Assembly: GCA_963663615.1 (NCBI GenBank) | Contig: OY760517.1 | Span: 1,612,001 to 1,676,000, forward strand | Length of the DNA: 64,000 bases | Direction of reading: 5' to 3' | Source: G963663615 sp963663615 | GTDB lineage: Bacteria; Bacteroidota; Ignavibacteria; Ignavibacteriales; Melioribacteraceae | Shown: in pieces, positions 17,135 to 25,663 of the stretch | Layout of the letters: the number at the start of each line of letters is the position of its first letter | Numbering within the stretch: the first letter of the stretch is position 1 | Position numbers and translations under genes: made by a program | The notes under the pieces: model-generated | Database searches by the model: none | What the model was told of the DNA's origin: nothing | What the model saw: the letters and a program-made list of their open reading frames with translations, nothing else

Positions 17135-18490
17135 TTAGTTACCTTTCTCGATATTGTATTTTTTCATTTTGCCATATAAGTGACTTCTTTGAATTCCAAG
17201 TATTTCGGCAGTTTTGCTAATATTCCAGCTATTAACATCAAGTTGTTTTTCAATAAAAGCTTTTTCTGCTTTTTCCTTAAATTCCTGAAAAGAGTTTGTG
17301 GTATCAAGCAAATCATTTTTAACCTGAGCTCTACCAGGTAAAAACTGTTGTACATCTTTTTCGGATATTTCAGGATTCATTGACATAATAACAAGGCGTT
17401 CAACAAAGTTCTTGAGCTCTCTTACGTTACCTTTCCATGGTTGTTTTGACATAAGTTCTAAAGCACTTCTATTAAAAACTTTTTCCCCGATATTATTTTT
17501 CTTGCTCATATCCTGAAGAAAATGTTTAGCAAGAATAGGAATATCTCCGGCTCTTTCTCTAAGCGGGGGTATATGTATTGGGATAACGTTTAGCCGGTGG
17601 AAGAGGTCTTCGCGGAAGTTATTTTCTTCAATTTCCTCTTCAAGGCTTTTGTTTGTTGCCGATATTATTCGCACATCAATATCAATGCTGTTATTACCTC
17701 CTACACGCTCTATTTTGTTGTCTTCAATGGCTTTAAGAACTTTTGCCTGAGCTTGCAGACTCATATCACCAATTTCATCGAGGAATAGAGTGCCTTTGTG
17801 CGATTTTTCGAACTTGCCAATTCTTTGCTGAAGTGCCCCGGTAAAAGACCCTTTTTCGTGACCAAATAATTCTGATTCAATTAGTTCGGTGGGTATTGCA
17901 GCACAGTTAACTTCGATTAGATCGTACTCTGCACGATTACTCTTTCGGTGTATTGCTCTTGCAACCAGTTCCTTACCAGTACCGTTTTCGCCTGTAATCA
18001 TAACACGGGCTTCGGTTTGGGCAACTTTATCGATAGTAGCAAGTATCAATTTTATTGTATCGCTTTCTCCAATAATTTCGTTTTCGAATTCAAGCACTTT
18101 TTTTAGCTCGCTATTCTCTTTCTTGAGATTGCTTTGTTGTGCTGCGTTACGAACACTAATTATAAGTTTATCGCGATCAATAGGTTTTTCTATAAAATCA
18201 AAAGCACCTAATTTGGTTGCTTTTACCGCATTTTCAAGACTACTGAATGCAGAAATCATAATAACAGGAATGTAGTATTCCTCTTCTTTCATGCGGTCAA
18301 GAATCTCAAATCCGTTTAAGCCATCCATCTGGATATCAAGCAGAATTGCGTCAGGCTGCAAGTATTCAATTTTTTTAAGTCCCTGGTTGGGATCGGTAGT
18401 ATAATCGACGAAATAATCCTCGTATTCGAGGATCATTTTGATACTCTCACAGATTTGAACTTCATCATCAATTACAAGTATGTTTTTCAT
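17135..18490 (-). CDS. Sigma-54-dependent response regulator, NtrC family
   Basis: The 451-residue protein has an N-terminal receiver (acidic pair D8-D9, phosphoacceptor D52, K102), a sigma-54 AAA+ domain and a Fis-type HTH at the C-terminus (about 420-448, KTAEILGIQRSHLYGKMK). The AAA+ domain shows Walker A GENGTGKE at 167-174 and the sigma-54 contact loop GSFTGA at 214-219. It would activate sigma-54 promoters when phosphorylated. No histidine kinase is adjacent; the upstream gene, overlapping by 4 nt, is of unknown function. The partner kinase and targets cannot be read from this window. Confidence 0.94.
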   Translation of the reverse strand: MKNILVIDDEVQICESIKMILEYEDYFVDYTTDPNQGLKKIEYLQPDAILLDIQMDGLNGFEILDRMKEEEYYIPVIMISAFSSLENAVKATKLGAFDFIEKPIDRDKLIISVRNAAQQSNLKKENSELKKVLEFENEIIGESDTIKLILATIDKVAQTEARVMITGENGTGKELVARAIHRKSNRAEYDLIEVNCAAIPTELIESELFGHEKGSFTGALQQRIGKFEKSHKGTLFLDEIGDMSLQAQAKVLKAIEDNKIERVGGNNSIDIDVRIISATNKSLEEEIEENNFREDLFHRLNVIPIHIPPLRERAGDIPILAKHFLQDMSKKNNIGEKVFNRSALELMSKQPWKGNVRELKNFVERLVIMSMNPEISEKDVQQFLPGRAQVKNDLLDTTNSFQEFKEKAEKAFIEKQLDVNSWNISKTAEILGIQRSHLYGKMKKYNIEKGN

Positions 18491-19077
18491 AATAGTAGCA
18501 GATTTGAGTTGAGCAATAAGTAAAGGTCCAAAACCTCAGAAGGGAGTATGTCGGGGTTGTTAATTAACTGTTTCCCGAATATTTCGCCAAGCAAGTTTAC
18601 TTTAATGTCACGAATATCGTAACCTCCCTGAACAGCAAATACTCCTTCAAAGTATTCAACAAAGATACTCATAAATTTTGTTAAATTAAACCAGTTAAAG
18701 TTGTAAGAAAAAAAAGCATTACCAAAGAAATGTGCAAACTTGTCTTTATCACCAAAATTAGTATTAGGAGAATCGTAAAACAATTGATCCGGTATAATAC
18801 TTCTTTTACAGTTAAACGTCTCTTGATCCGGTGAAGGGAGGGGGATGTTTACAGTAATTCCCAGATAAGGTATTCTTAGTGGCATTTCATTATAGGGAAG
18901 CGTAACGAAAGTAAGAACAAAACAAGTTTCCGAAATATCATTATCGCAAATATTTTTTGTAAATAGGTAAACAGAATCAATCCATTCCTTTGCTGAGGCA
19001 TCTTTGATGAATGAAGAATTACAAATGTATTTGCTAACACTGTTTACAGAATGCTCCAGATTATTGTTTTGCGACAT
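18487..19077 (-). CDS. Hypothetical protein with DKFAHFFGN motif
   Basis: I do not recognise this 196-residue protein with confidence. It has no clear signal peptide or strong membrane helix. The most notable segment is DKFAHFFGNAFFSYNF (about 116-131), followed by GGYDIRDIKVNLLGEIFG. Together they recall the His/Asp-containing core of DUF2279-like or VanZ-like proteins, only weakly. It overlaps the response regulator start by 4 nt (ATGA), so the two are coupled and may act in one pathway. It is divergent from the PP2C gene. Confidence 0.6.
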   Translation of the reverse strand: MSQNNNLEHSVNSVSKYICNSSFIKDASAKEWIDSVYLFTKNICDNDISETCFVLTFVTLPYNEMPLRIPYLGITVNIPLPSPDQETFNCKRSIIPDQLFYDSPNTNFGDKDKFAHFFGNAFFSYNFNWFNLTKFMSIFVEYFEGVFAVQGGYDIRDIKVNLLGEIFGKQLINNPDILPSEVLDLYLLLNSNLLLL

Positions 19078-19163
19078 AACTATTGAACTAATAATTATAT
19101 AAATTGCAAGTAAATGTGTTTTTTTTATTTGATTGAAGTTGTTAAAAATTTTAGATTCCTTTT

Positions 19164-19201
19164 TTCTGTAAAAATAATTAATAATGTATTAATTTACAGA
19201 A
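19164..19201. promoter_or_regulatory. Long inverted repeat between divergent genes
   Basis: A perfect 9-bp inverted repeat (TTCTGTAAA 19164-19172, TTTACAGAA 19193-19201) encloses an inner 6-bp repeat (TTAATA / TATTAA). It lies 43 nt before the PP2C start and about 87 nt before the divergent unknown gene. It could be an operator serving both promoters or a stem-loop in the PP2C leader. Confidence 0.4.
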
Positions 19202-19244
19202 AATATTGAAATAGATATTCCGATTAACTCACTCCGGATTTTAA

Positions 19245-19997
19245 ATGAGATTATATATAGAAGCAGTTAATGATATAGGTTCTGTAAGATCAAAAAACGA
19301 AGATATGATTCTTTTAGGTGATAAACTTATTAGAAACGATTCGATTAGTTTTGAGATTAATATTGATGATTTGGATAGCCCGTTTTTTGTTGCTGTTTCC
19401 GATGGGATGGGTGGACATAATGCGGGTGAAGTGGCTAGCGAGATTGTATTAACTAATTTTGCACAGACTTCACAAAGTTTGCCACAAAATATGAATTTGC
19501 TTCAGTTGAATTCAATATTTAATAAAACTACCCACTTAACGCATCAATATATTAAGGAGGAAGGTGCAAAACATCCTGAAATGAGCGGGATGGGTGCAAC
19601 CTTGCTTGGTGTATTGTTTTATGAACGAAAAATATTTTATGTTAGTGCCGGTGATAGCCGATTATACAGATACAGGCATGGTTATCTTCGTCAAATCTCA
19701 AAAGATCATTCCATTTCCCAAATGCATGGTGTACCCCGTGAACAATCGCACCTTATATATAACTCGTTGGGTGGTGGAGAATCAGCATTTATTGATTTTC
19801 ATCATATCTCGGATATTATAATGGAAGACGATTTATTGATGTTATGTACAGATGGAATATCTGATATGATATCTGATGATTTGCTTGAGGAGCATCTTGA
19901 ATACGACAGCACTGCTGTTGATCTTACCAATTTTGCCAAGCAGGCTGGTGGAAAAGATAACATCTCTCTTATACTTATTGATTTTCTTGAAATGTAG
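19245..19997 (+). CDS. PP2C-type serine/threonine protein phosphatase
   Basis: This 250-residue PPM phosphatase of the bacterial Stp/PrpC type has NED near residue 19 and SDGMGGHNAGEVAS (52-65). It also has AGDSRLYRYRHG, a CTDGISDMI metal-binding block and a terminal GGKDNISLIL. These provide the Asp residues for the two-metal centre. It should dephosphorylate Ser/Thr-phosphorylated proteins in the cytoplasm. No Hanks-type kinase is in the window. The preceding intergenic region carries a long inverted repeat. Confidence 0.93.
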   Translation: MRLYIEAVNDIGSVRSKNEDMILLGDKLIRNDSISFEINIDDLDSPFFVAVSDGMGGHNAGEVASEIVLTNFAQTSQSLPQNMNLLQLNSIFNKTTHLTHQYIKEEGAKHPEMSGMGATLLGVLFYERKIFYVSAGDSRLYRYRHGYLRQISKDHSISQMHGVPREQSHLIYNSLGGGESAFIDFHHISDIIMEDDLLMLCTDGISDMISDDLLEEHLEYDSTAVDLTNFAKQAGGKDNISLILIDFLEM

Positions 19998-20092
19998 TTA
20001 GTTCATTTTTTGAAATTATTGCTTGCTTCTTGTAGTTACTCTATTATATTTTTACTAAATTTACTGTATCAGATAAATCAAATTGGTGGATT

Positions 20093-21265
20093 ATGAAGCG
20101 TACTATTCTGTTAATTTTATCAATATTTGTAATATCTATTTCTGGGCAGTCGAAATATGACGGTAACATAAGCAAAGTTAAAGCTAAATTTGCCCCTGAT
20201 GGCAGGACAGCAATATTTGATGTCACTATTTCAGAAAAAGACGGGGGTTTTGTGCTAGCAGGGGAAACTAACATTCCTGAAGCAAAAAATATGTTAATCA
20301 ATTTATTACCGGATGATATTGATATGAAAGATGAGCTAAAAGTTCTTCCTGAGAAAGAACTTGGTGAAAAAATTTATGGTGTAATTACCGTATCGGTTGG
20401 AAATTTAAGAACAAATCCAAGACATTCTGCAGAAATGGCTACTCAAGCTATTCTTGGTACACCGGTTAAAGTTTACAAAAAACGACATGGGTGGTACCAA
20501 ATCCAAACTCCGGAAGGGTATATTGCTTGGATAGATGGAAGTGGTGTGCAGGATAAGACCTATGAAGAGCAAAAAGAATGGGTGGATAGTAAAAAAATTA
20601 TTTATCTTGAAGATTATGGCTTTTGTTATTCGGAAGCAGATAAAAAATCACAGCGTGTTTCTGACTTGGTGTCAGGTAACTTACTTAGGTTAAATGGCGA
20701 AAATGGTGATTTTTATGAAGTTACGTATCCTGATGGAAGAAAAGGATTTGTTGTTAAGGGTGAATGCAAGGAGTTTGATGAATGGTACGATAGCATTGAA
20801 CTAAATGCTGATAATGTTTTGGCAAAAGCAAAAACATATATGGGCGTTCCTTACATGTGGGGTGGTACTTCAACCAAACTCCTTGATTGTAGCGGTTTTA
20901 CAAAAACTGTTTTTTACCATTTTGGGTGGATTTTACCTCGCGATGCATCGCAGCAGGTATTTACTGGTGAGCTTGTTAGTGAAGAAATTGATCTTGACAA
21001 ATTTAAGAAGGGTGATTTGCTTTTCTTTGGACGCAAGGCTAAAGATGGCAAAAAAGAACGTGTTACACATGTTGGACTATACATAGGCGATGGTGAATTT
21101 ATTCATGAAGCCGGTATGGTTAAAATTAACAGTTTCAAAAAAACTGAAAATAATTTTAGTGAATATAGATTCAAATCTTTTTTAAGAGCTAAAAGAATTA
21201 TTGATGCCAAAGAGTTGAATGGTATTACAAATTTCAGAAATAACAAGTTTTACACCGGAGAATAA
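20093..21265 (+). CDS. Secreted SH3-NlpC/P60 cell-wall peptidase
   Basis: The 390-residue protein has a signal peptide (1-18), an SH3b domain (about 95-150), a second SH3-like region (165-225) and a C-terminal NlpC/P60 cysteine peptidase. The catalytic Cys266 is in LDCSGF, His326 in THVGLYIG, and His338 may be the third polar residue. It resembles YkfC-type gamma-D-glutamyl-diamino-acid endopeptidases, which cut murein stem peptides to release L-Ala-D-Glu. The next gene, 1 nt downstream, encodes a dipeptide epimerase for that product, which supports the assignment. Confidence 0.9.
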   Translation: MKRTILLILSIFVISISGQSKYDGNISKVKAKFAPDGRTAIFDVTISEKDGGFVLAGETNIPEAKNMLINLLPDDIDMKDELKVLPEKELGEKIYGVITVSVGNLRTNPRHSAEMATQAILGTPVKVYKKRHGWYQIQTPEGYIAWIDGSGVQDKTYEEQKEWVDSKKIIYLEDYGFCYSEADKKSQRVSDLVSGNLLRLNGENGDFYEVTYPDGRKGFVVKGECKEFDEWYDSIELNADNVLAKAKTYMGVPYMWGGTSTKLLDCSGFTKTVFYHFGWILPRDASQQVFTGELVSEEIDLDKFKKGDLLFFGRKAKDGKKERVTHVGLYIGDGEFIHEAGMVKINSFKKTENNFSEYRFKSFLRAKRIIDAKELNGITNFRNNKFYTGE

Positions 21266-21266
21266 G

Positions 21267-22406
21267 ATGAAACAAAACAGAAGGGATTTTTTAAAAGCCT
21301 CTGGAATTATTGCGGGTACTACCTTAGCTTCAACTTTAGTTGGTAATTCCTTTGGTGCAAATATTATTAAATCAACAGGTAATTCAAAAATGAAACTTAC
21401 ATTCAAACCTTATACACTTGAATTAAAGCATGTATTTACTATTGCGTCTAGCTCACGTACAACTACTCCGGTTATGTTAACCGAACTTGAGTATGACGGC
21501 ATTGTTGGATATGGTGAAGCATCAATGCCACCATACCTTGGTGAAAGTCATGAAACTGTTGGCAAGTTTCTTTCAAAAATAGATTTGTCTCAGTTTAACG
21601 ATCCTTTTGAAATGGAAAAAATACTTGATTACGTTGATTCAATTGATAAAGGCAATGCTGCTGCTAAAGCATCTTTTGATATTGCACTTCATGATCTTGT
21701 TGGTAAAATGCTGGGTAAACCTTGGTACAAGATTTGGGGTTACGATAAAAATGATACTCCAAATACTTCATTTACTATTGGTATTGATACTCCTGAAGTT
21801 GTTAAGGAAAAAACTAAAGAAGCTTCCGAATTCAAGATTCTTAAGGTTAAGCTTGGTCGCGGTACTGATAAGGAAATGATTGAAGCTATAAGATCGGTTA
21901 CAGATACACCTCTTTGTGTTGACGTGAACCAGGGTTGGAAAGACAAACAGTTTGCTTTGGATATGATTCATTATCTTAAAGAAAATAATTGTGTGTTTGT
22001 TGAGCAGCCTATGCCTAAAACTCAGATTGATGATATGGCATGGTTAACCGAAAATAGTCCGCTACCAACAATTGCTGATGAGGCTCTTCAGCGTATTCCT
22101 GATGTTGTAAAAGCTTACAAAGTGTATTCAGGTATCAATATTAAACTAATGAAATGTACTGGTATGCGTGAGGCACATAAAATGTTGAATCTTGCACGTT
22201 CACTTGATATGAAGGTTATGCTTGGTTGTATGACTGAAACTTCTTGTGCAATTTCGGCTGCATCTCACCTTTCTCCAATGGTTGATTGGGCTGATCTTGA
22301 TGGTGCACTACTTATAGGTAATGATGTTTTTGACGGAACCAAAGTTGTTGATGGTAAAGTAACATTAAATGACCGTCCGGGTATTGGCGTTAAAAAAGTA
22401 AAATAA
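21267..22406 (+). CDS. Tat-exported dipeptide epimerase (L-Ala-D/L-Glu epimerase type)
   Basis: The start is ATG 21267, where a twin-arginine signal follows (NRRDFLKAS, then a hydrophobic stretch to about residue 31). The mature part is an enolase-superfamily muconate-lactonizing subgroup protein. It has the KxK pair (K193, K195), metal ligands D219, E246 and D271, and the second-face Lys293. These residues fit 1,1-proton transfer, as in L-Ala-D/L-Glu epimerase. The enzyme would convert the L-Ala-D-Glu released by the adjacent NlpC/P60 protein. The export signal is unusual, since characterised murein-dipeptide epimerases are cytoplasmic. A clear terminator follows. Confidence 0.88.
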   Translation: MKQNRRDFLKASGIIAGTTLASTLVGNSFGANIIKSTGNSKMKLTFKPYTLELKHVFTIASSSRTTTPVMLTELEYDGIVGYGEASMPPYLGESHETVGKFLSKIDLSQFNDPFEMEKILDYVDSIDKGNAAAKASFDIALHDLVGKMLGKPWYKIWGYDKNDTPNTSFTIGIDTPEVVKEKTKEASEFKILKVKLGRGTDKEMIEAIRSVTDTPLCVDVNQGWKDKQFALDMIHYLKENNCVFVEQPMPKTQIDDMAWLTENSPLPTIADEALQRIPDVVKAYKVYSGINIKLMKCTGMREAHKMLNLARSLDMKVMLGCMTETSCAISAASHLSPMVDWADLDGALLIGNDVFDGTKVVDGKVTLNDRPGIGVKKVK

Positions 22407-22412
22407 TTTTTT

Positions 22413-22440
22413 ACAGGGAAGGAGAATACTCCTTTCCTGT
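22413..22440 (+). terminator. Rho-independent terminator
   Basis: A 12-bp stem (ACAGGGAAGGAG with CTCCTTTCCTGT, one G-U pair) with a 4-nt loop lies 7 nt after the epimerase stop and is followed by a pyrimidine-rich tract. It ends the peptidase-epimerase transcript. Confidence 0.7.
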
Positions 22441-22604
22441 TCCTCTTCTATTTCCTTAAAATCAGTTATATTTTACCCCTCCCAAAATGGAACACTCCAA
22501 ATCATTTTATGTTTCACGCTTAAAGCATTTGATTACAAAAGGTAATATTTTATATTAAAGTAGTTGATTTGTATTTATAACTCTATATTGTTGATGAGGA
22601 TGTA

Positions 22605-24263
22605 ATGAGCGTCAGACTGGTATTTAATTTAATCTCTCTTTTATTTGTTTTATTACTAACTACAAATTGTTATTCTTCAAGGTTGTATATAAGAGCCAAT
22701 CAGGTAGGATATTTACCGAGAGATACCAAACAGGGGATTGTACTTTCTGATGATAACTTAAGTGGTGTCGGCTTTTCAATAAAAAATGAACGGACTGGTG
22801 ATACTGAGTTTACGGGTGAATTGATTCCATTTAATAATGGATTTGGTAACTTCAGATATTCCTATCAGTTTGAGTTTAGCCGACTCATTAAAAGAGGAAA
22901 TTTTAAAATTGTTGTAAATAACCAGGAATCATTTCCTTTCGAAATAGGATTTTCGGTTTATAATCAAGTTGTTGATACATTGATGGAATTTTATAAAATT
23001 CAGCGTTGCGGTTATACTAATCCCGAATATCATGAGGTATGCCATATTGCAGATGCAACTTCAATTATTATCAATGGCAAAAAAATTGATGAAAAATATG
23101 ATGTAACTGGTGGCTGGCATGATGCTGCCGATTATATAAAATTTCTTAATACTACTGCATATACAACCTACATATTATTGTTTTCGTATGAGTTTGACAA
23201 GGATAAGTTTGCTTTTGATAACGATAGTAACGGTGTACCGGATGTGCTTGATGAGGCAAAAATTGGGCTTGACTGGCTAATCCGTGCAAATTATAATGAT
23301 ACTTTGTTTATTACTCAGGTTCAGGATTTACGTGATCATGATGTTGGTTGGAGAAAACCTGAAAATGATCCTCTTGGTTTTGACCGTCCTGCATTTACCG
23401 GTATTGGGAAAAATTTAATTGGGATATATAGTGCCACTTTAAGTTTGGCTTCAAGAATATGGAAAGAAAAGTTTCAGCTTAATGATTTTGCAAACAGATG
23501 TTTACGTATTGCCGAGCAAAAGTTTTTAATTATGGATAGCGTTCCTGATATTGATAGCAGTGGTACTGGTCATTATGTTGATAGCGATTTTAGCGGTAAG
23601 GTAGCTCTTGGTGCTGCCGAGTTATACCTGACTACAAAGGATAACAAATACCTGTCAATTTCACAAAGATATGCAGATAAAGCAGGTGCTGATTACTGGT
23701 GGAGCTGGGGAAATGTAAATTCGCTTGCTCATTACAGATTGGCAAAAATATTTCCTCGTTTTAGTGGGTACCTGAAAAGGAGTTTGACCCATTTCAGTGA
23801 AAAGGCAAAAACAAAGCTTTTTGGTGAGGGAGCAGATTCTTACTGGGGCAGTAATAATGCAACCCTAGGTATAAATCTTATAAATATTCTTTATAGAAAA
23901 ATTACTTATGATGATTTATTTAATAAAATGGCTGAATCCCAAAAAGATTATATTTTGGGTAAAAACCAGTGGGGTATATCATTTATATATGGTATAGGTG
24001 AAAGATACTGCGAAAATCTTCATCACCAGCTTTCTCCCTTAATGAATGGATATTTACCCGGAGGATTTGCAGCAGGTCCGGTTTTTAAAGAATATCTGGA
24101 TAGTCAGAATATTGAATTTGAGAAAAGGGATAAATATTCACTATTTCAAACCGATAGTGCATATTACAGGGATGATCGTATGGATTATATTAGTAACGAA
24201 CCAACTATTGTGGCAAATGCAACAGCAATATTTGTGTTTGGTAATTTAATGAGTAGAAGATAA
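22605..24263 (+). CDS. Glycoside hydrolase family 9 protein with CelD-type N-terminal domain
   Basis: The 552-residue secreted protein begins with a hydrophobic signal (about 1-21). An immunoglobulin-like CelD_N domain follows (IRANQVGYLPRDTKQGIVLS) to about residue 115, then a family 9 (alpha/alpha)6 barrel. Catalytic-site candidates are D173 and D176 in GGWHDAADYIKF, and the general acid E532 in SNEPTI near the end. Family 9 enzymes are mostly endoglucanases or exo-acting glucosidases. The context of a polysaccharide synthase locus 100 bp downstream leaves open either biomass degradation or trimming of a self-made glucan. GAGGATG precedes the ATG at 22605. Confidence 0.9.
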   Translation: MSVRLVFNLISLLFVLLLTTNCYSSRLYIRANQVGYLPRDTKQGIVLSDDNLSGVGFSIKNERTGDTEFTGELIPFNNGFGNFRYSYQFEFSRLIKRGNFKIVVNNQESFPFEIGFSVYNQVVDTLMEFYKIQRCGYTNPEYHEVCHIADATSIIINGKKIDEKYDVTGGWHDAADYIKFLNTTAYTTYILLFSYEFDKDKFAFDNDSNGVPDVLDEAKIGLDWLIRANYNDTLFITQVQDLRDHDVGWRKPENDPLGFDRPAFTGIGKNLIGIYSATLSLASRIWKEKFQLNDFANRCLRIAEQKFLIMDSVPDIDSSGTGHYVDSDFSGKVALGAAELYLTTKDNKYLSISQRYADKAGADYWWSWGNVNSLAHYRLAKIFPRFSGYLKRSLTHFSEKAKTKLFGEGADSYWGSNNATLGINLINILYRKITYDDLFNKMAESQKDYILGKNQWGISFIYGIGERYCENLHHQLSPLMNGYLPGGFAAGPVFKEYLDSQNIEFEKRDKYSLFQTDSAYYRDDRMDYISNEPTIVANATAIFVFGNLMSRR

Positions 24264-24367
24264 ATTTGTCTTTTCAAGATATATTTATTTATTCTTTGTA
24301 ATAATTTTAATATTTTTATAAGTTAATAAATTGTTGCGTTTTGATAGCAAAAGGAAAATAGGATTAT

Positions 24368-25663
24368 ATGAGTAGTGGAATCAGATTGATAAACTCCGGT
24401 TTCCAATTTGTAGATAAGGCTTGGGGTGGTATTTACATTGGTGGAAGTTATTTGCTAATTGGCCCAAAAAAATCAGGCAGAACTTTAGTTGGACTTCAGT
24501 TTGCTCTTGAAGCTGCAAAGGGAAATGAAGTTTGTTTGTTATTTACAAATATGCGTCCAAAGGACTTAATGATTCAGGCTGCATCCGTAAATTTTGATAT
24601 TCAAAAATATATGAGTCAGAATTTAATTATTGTAGTCCGTATTTCCCCTCCAAACTATATATATGATAACTACAATGCTGATGATTATTTAATTGAGTAT
24701 TTTAATGATATAATTACTGTGGTTAACCAGTATAAGCCTTCAAGGATAATTTTTGATGAAATTACACCTTATATTGGTTTTCGTAACCTGGACCTTTTAA
24801 GAGATAGTTTTCTTCATACTCTTGAAGTTATTGAGGACAGGGATATAACCAGTTTATTTATTGTTGGTGAACCTGCAACTCCAAAAGCTTTACAGATTGT
24901 GGATGTACTTGGTACTTATGTAACAGGTAAAATTCAGCTTAAAAAGCAGGAAGCAAAAGTTGAAGGAAGATATTTTGGTGGTACCGTTACCATAACTCCT
25001 AATGTGGGGCATTCCGAAGGACAATTTGATTCAATATTTAAAATTGTGCCCAAAAGAGGTGTTATTGTTGATTATGCGGACGATATGCCTGTAGAGGAAC
25101 CTGAGAGAATTCCGACTAATGTTGAAGAGCCGAAAACTGCAATGCCTACATTTAGCAAATCAGTTACTGGTGAAACCAAAGGGCTGGATACTGGTAAAAA
25201 AGACAGGTTTATGCTTTCAAATGTTTATGATTATGATGATTTCCTTTTGATACTTAATAATCAGATAGCTTTGTACAAGAGCACTGGTCAAAAATTTCAT
25301 TTACTTTCCTTCAAGCTTGATCCGGCTGCCCAGGTTAATGGATTAATGTCTCTTAGTCAGCTTCAGGGTGCTATACGTCAGGCTACAGACAAGAAAGATA
25401 AATTATGTAATTATGAAAATAAAATTATTGTTCTATTGGTTCGTAGTGATGCCAATAGTGTTCAGAATTTGATTAAAAGAACAGAAGAGAATTTCCCTAG
25501 TAATGATGCTAACTACATAACTACTATTAAAGGTTATATCTCTTTGTTAAATATAGAGGCGGATGATTCTATTGATAACTCTGATTTATTGATGGATTAT
25601 GTCCTTTCATCAGACAATACTTCTAATCAGCGTTATTTGCCTTTGAAGAATATTGCACAATAA
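24368..25663 (+). CDS. KaiC/RecA-like ATPase-fold protein with variant Walker A
   Basis: The first half (residues 1-200) follows the RecA/KaiC fold. GPKKSGRT at 32-39 occupies the Walker A position but has Arg in place of the usual Lys, and RIIFDE (126-131) resembles Walker B. A flexible linker (about 235-280) leads to a second domain (281-431). Its alternating pattern recalls a degenerate GGDEF/cyclase-like fold, an inference without the signature motif. The stop overlaps the start of the TPR-barrel gene by 1 nt, tying it to the exopolysaccharide block. A regulatory or scaffold role is likely; ATP hydrolysis is doubtful given the Arg. Confidence 0.6.
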   Translation: MSSGIRLINSGFQFVDKAWGGIYIGGSYLLIGPKKSGRTLVGLQFALEAAKGNEVCLLFTNMRPKDLMIQAASVNFDIQKYMSQNLIIVVRISPPNYIYDNYNADDYLIEYFNDIITVVNQYKPSRIIFDEITPYIGFRNLDLLRDSFLHTLEVIEDRDITSLFIVGEPATPKALQIVDVLGTYVTGKIQLKKQEAKVEGRYFGGTVTITPNVGHSEGQFDSIFKIVPKRGVIVDYADDMPVEEPERIPTNVEEPKTAMPTFSKSVTGETKGLDTGKKDRFMLSNVYDYDDFLLILNNQIALYKSTGQKFHLLSFKLDPAAQVNGLMSLSQLQGAIRQATDKKDKLCNYENKIIVLLVRSDANSVQNLIKRTEENFPSNDANYITTIKGYISLLNIEADDSIDNSDLLMDYVLSSDNTSNQRYLPLKNIAQ

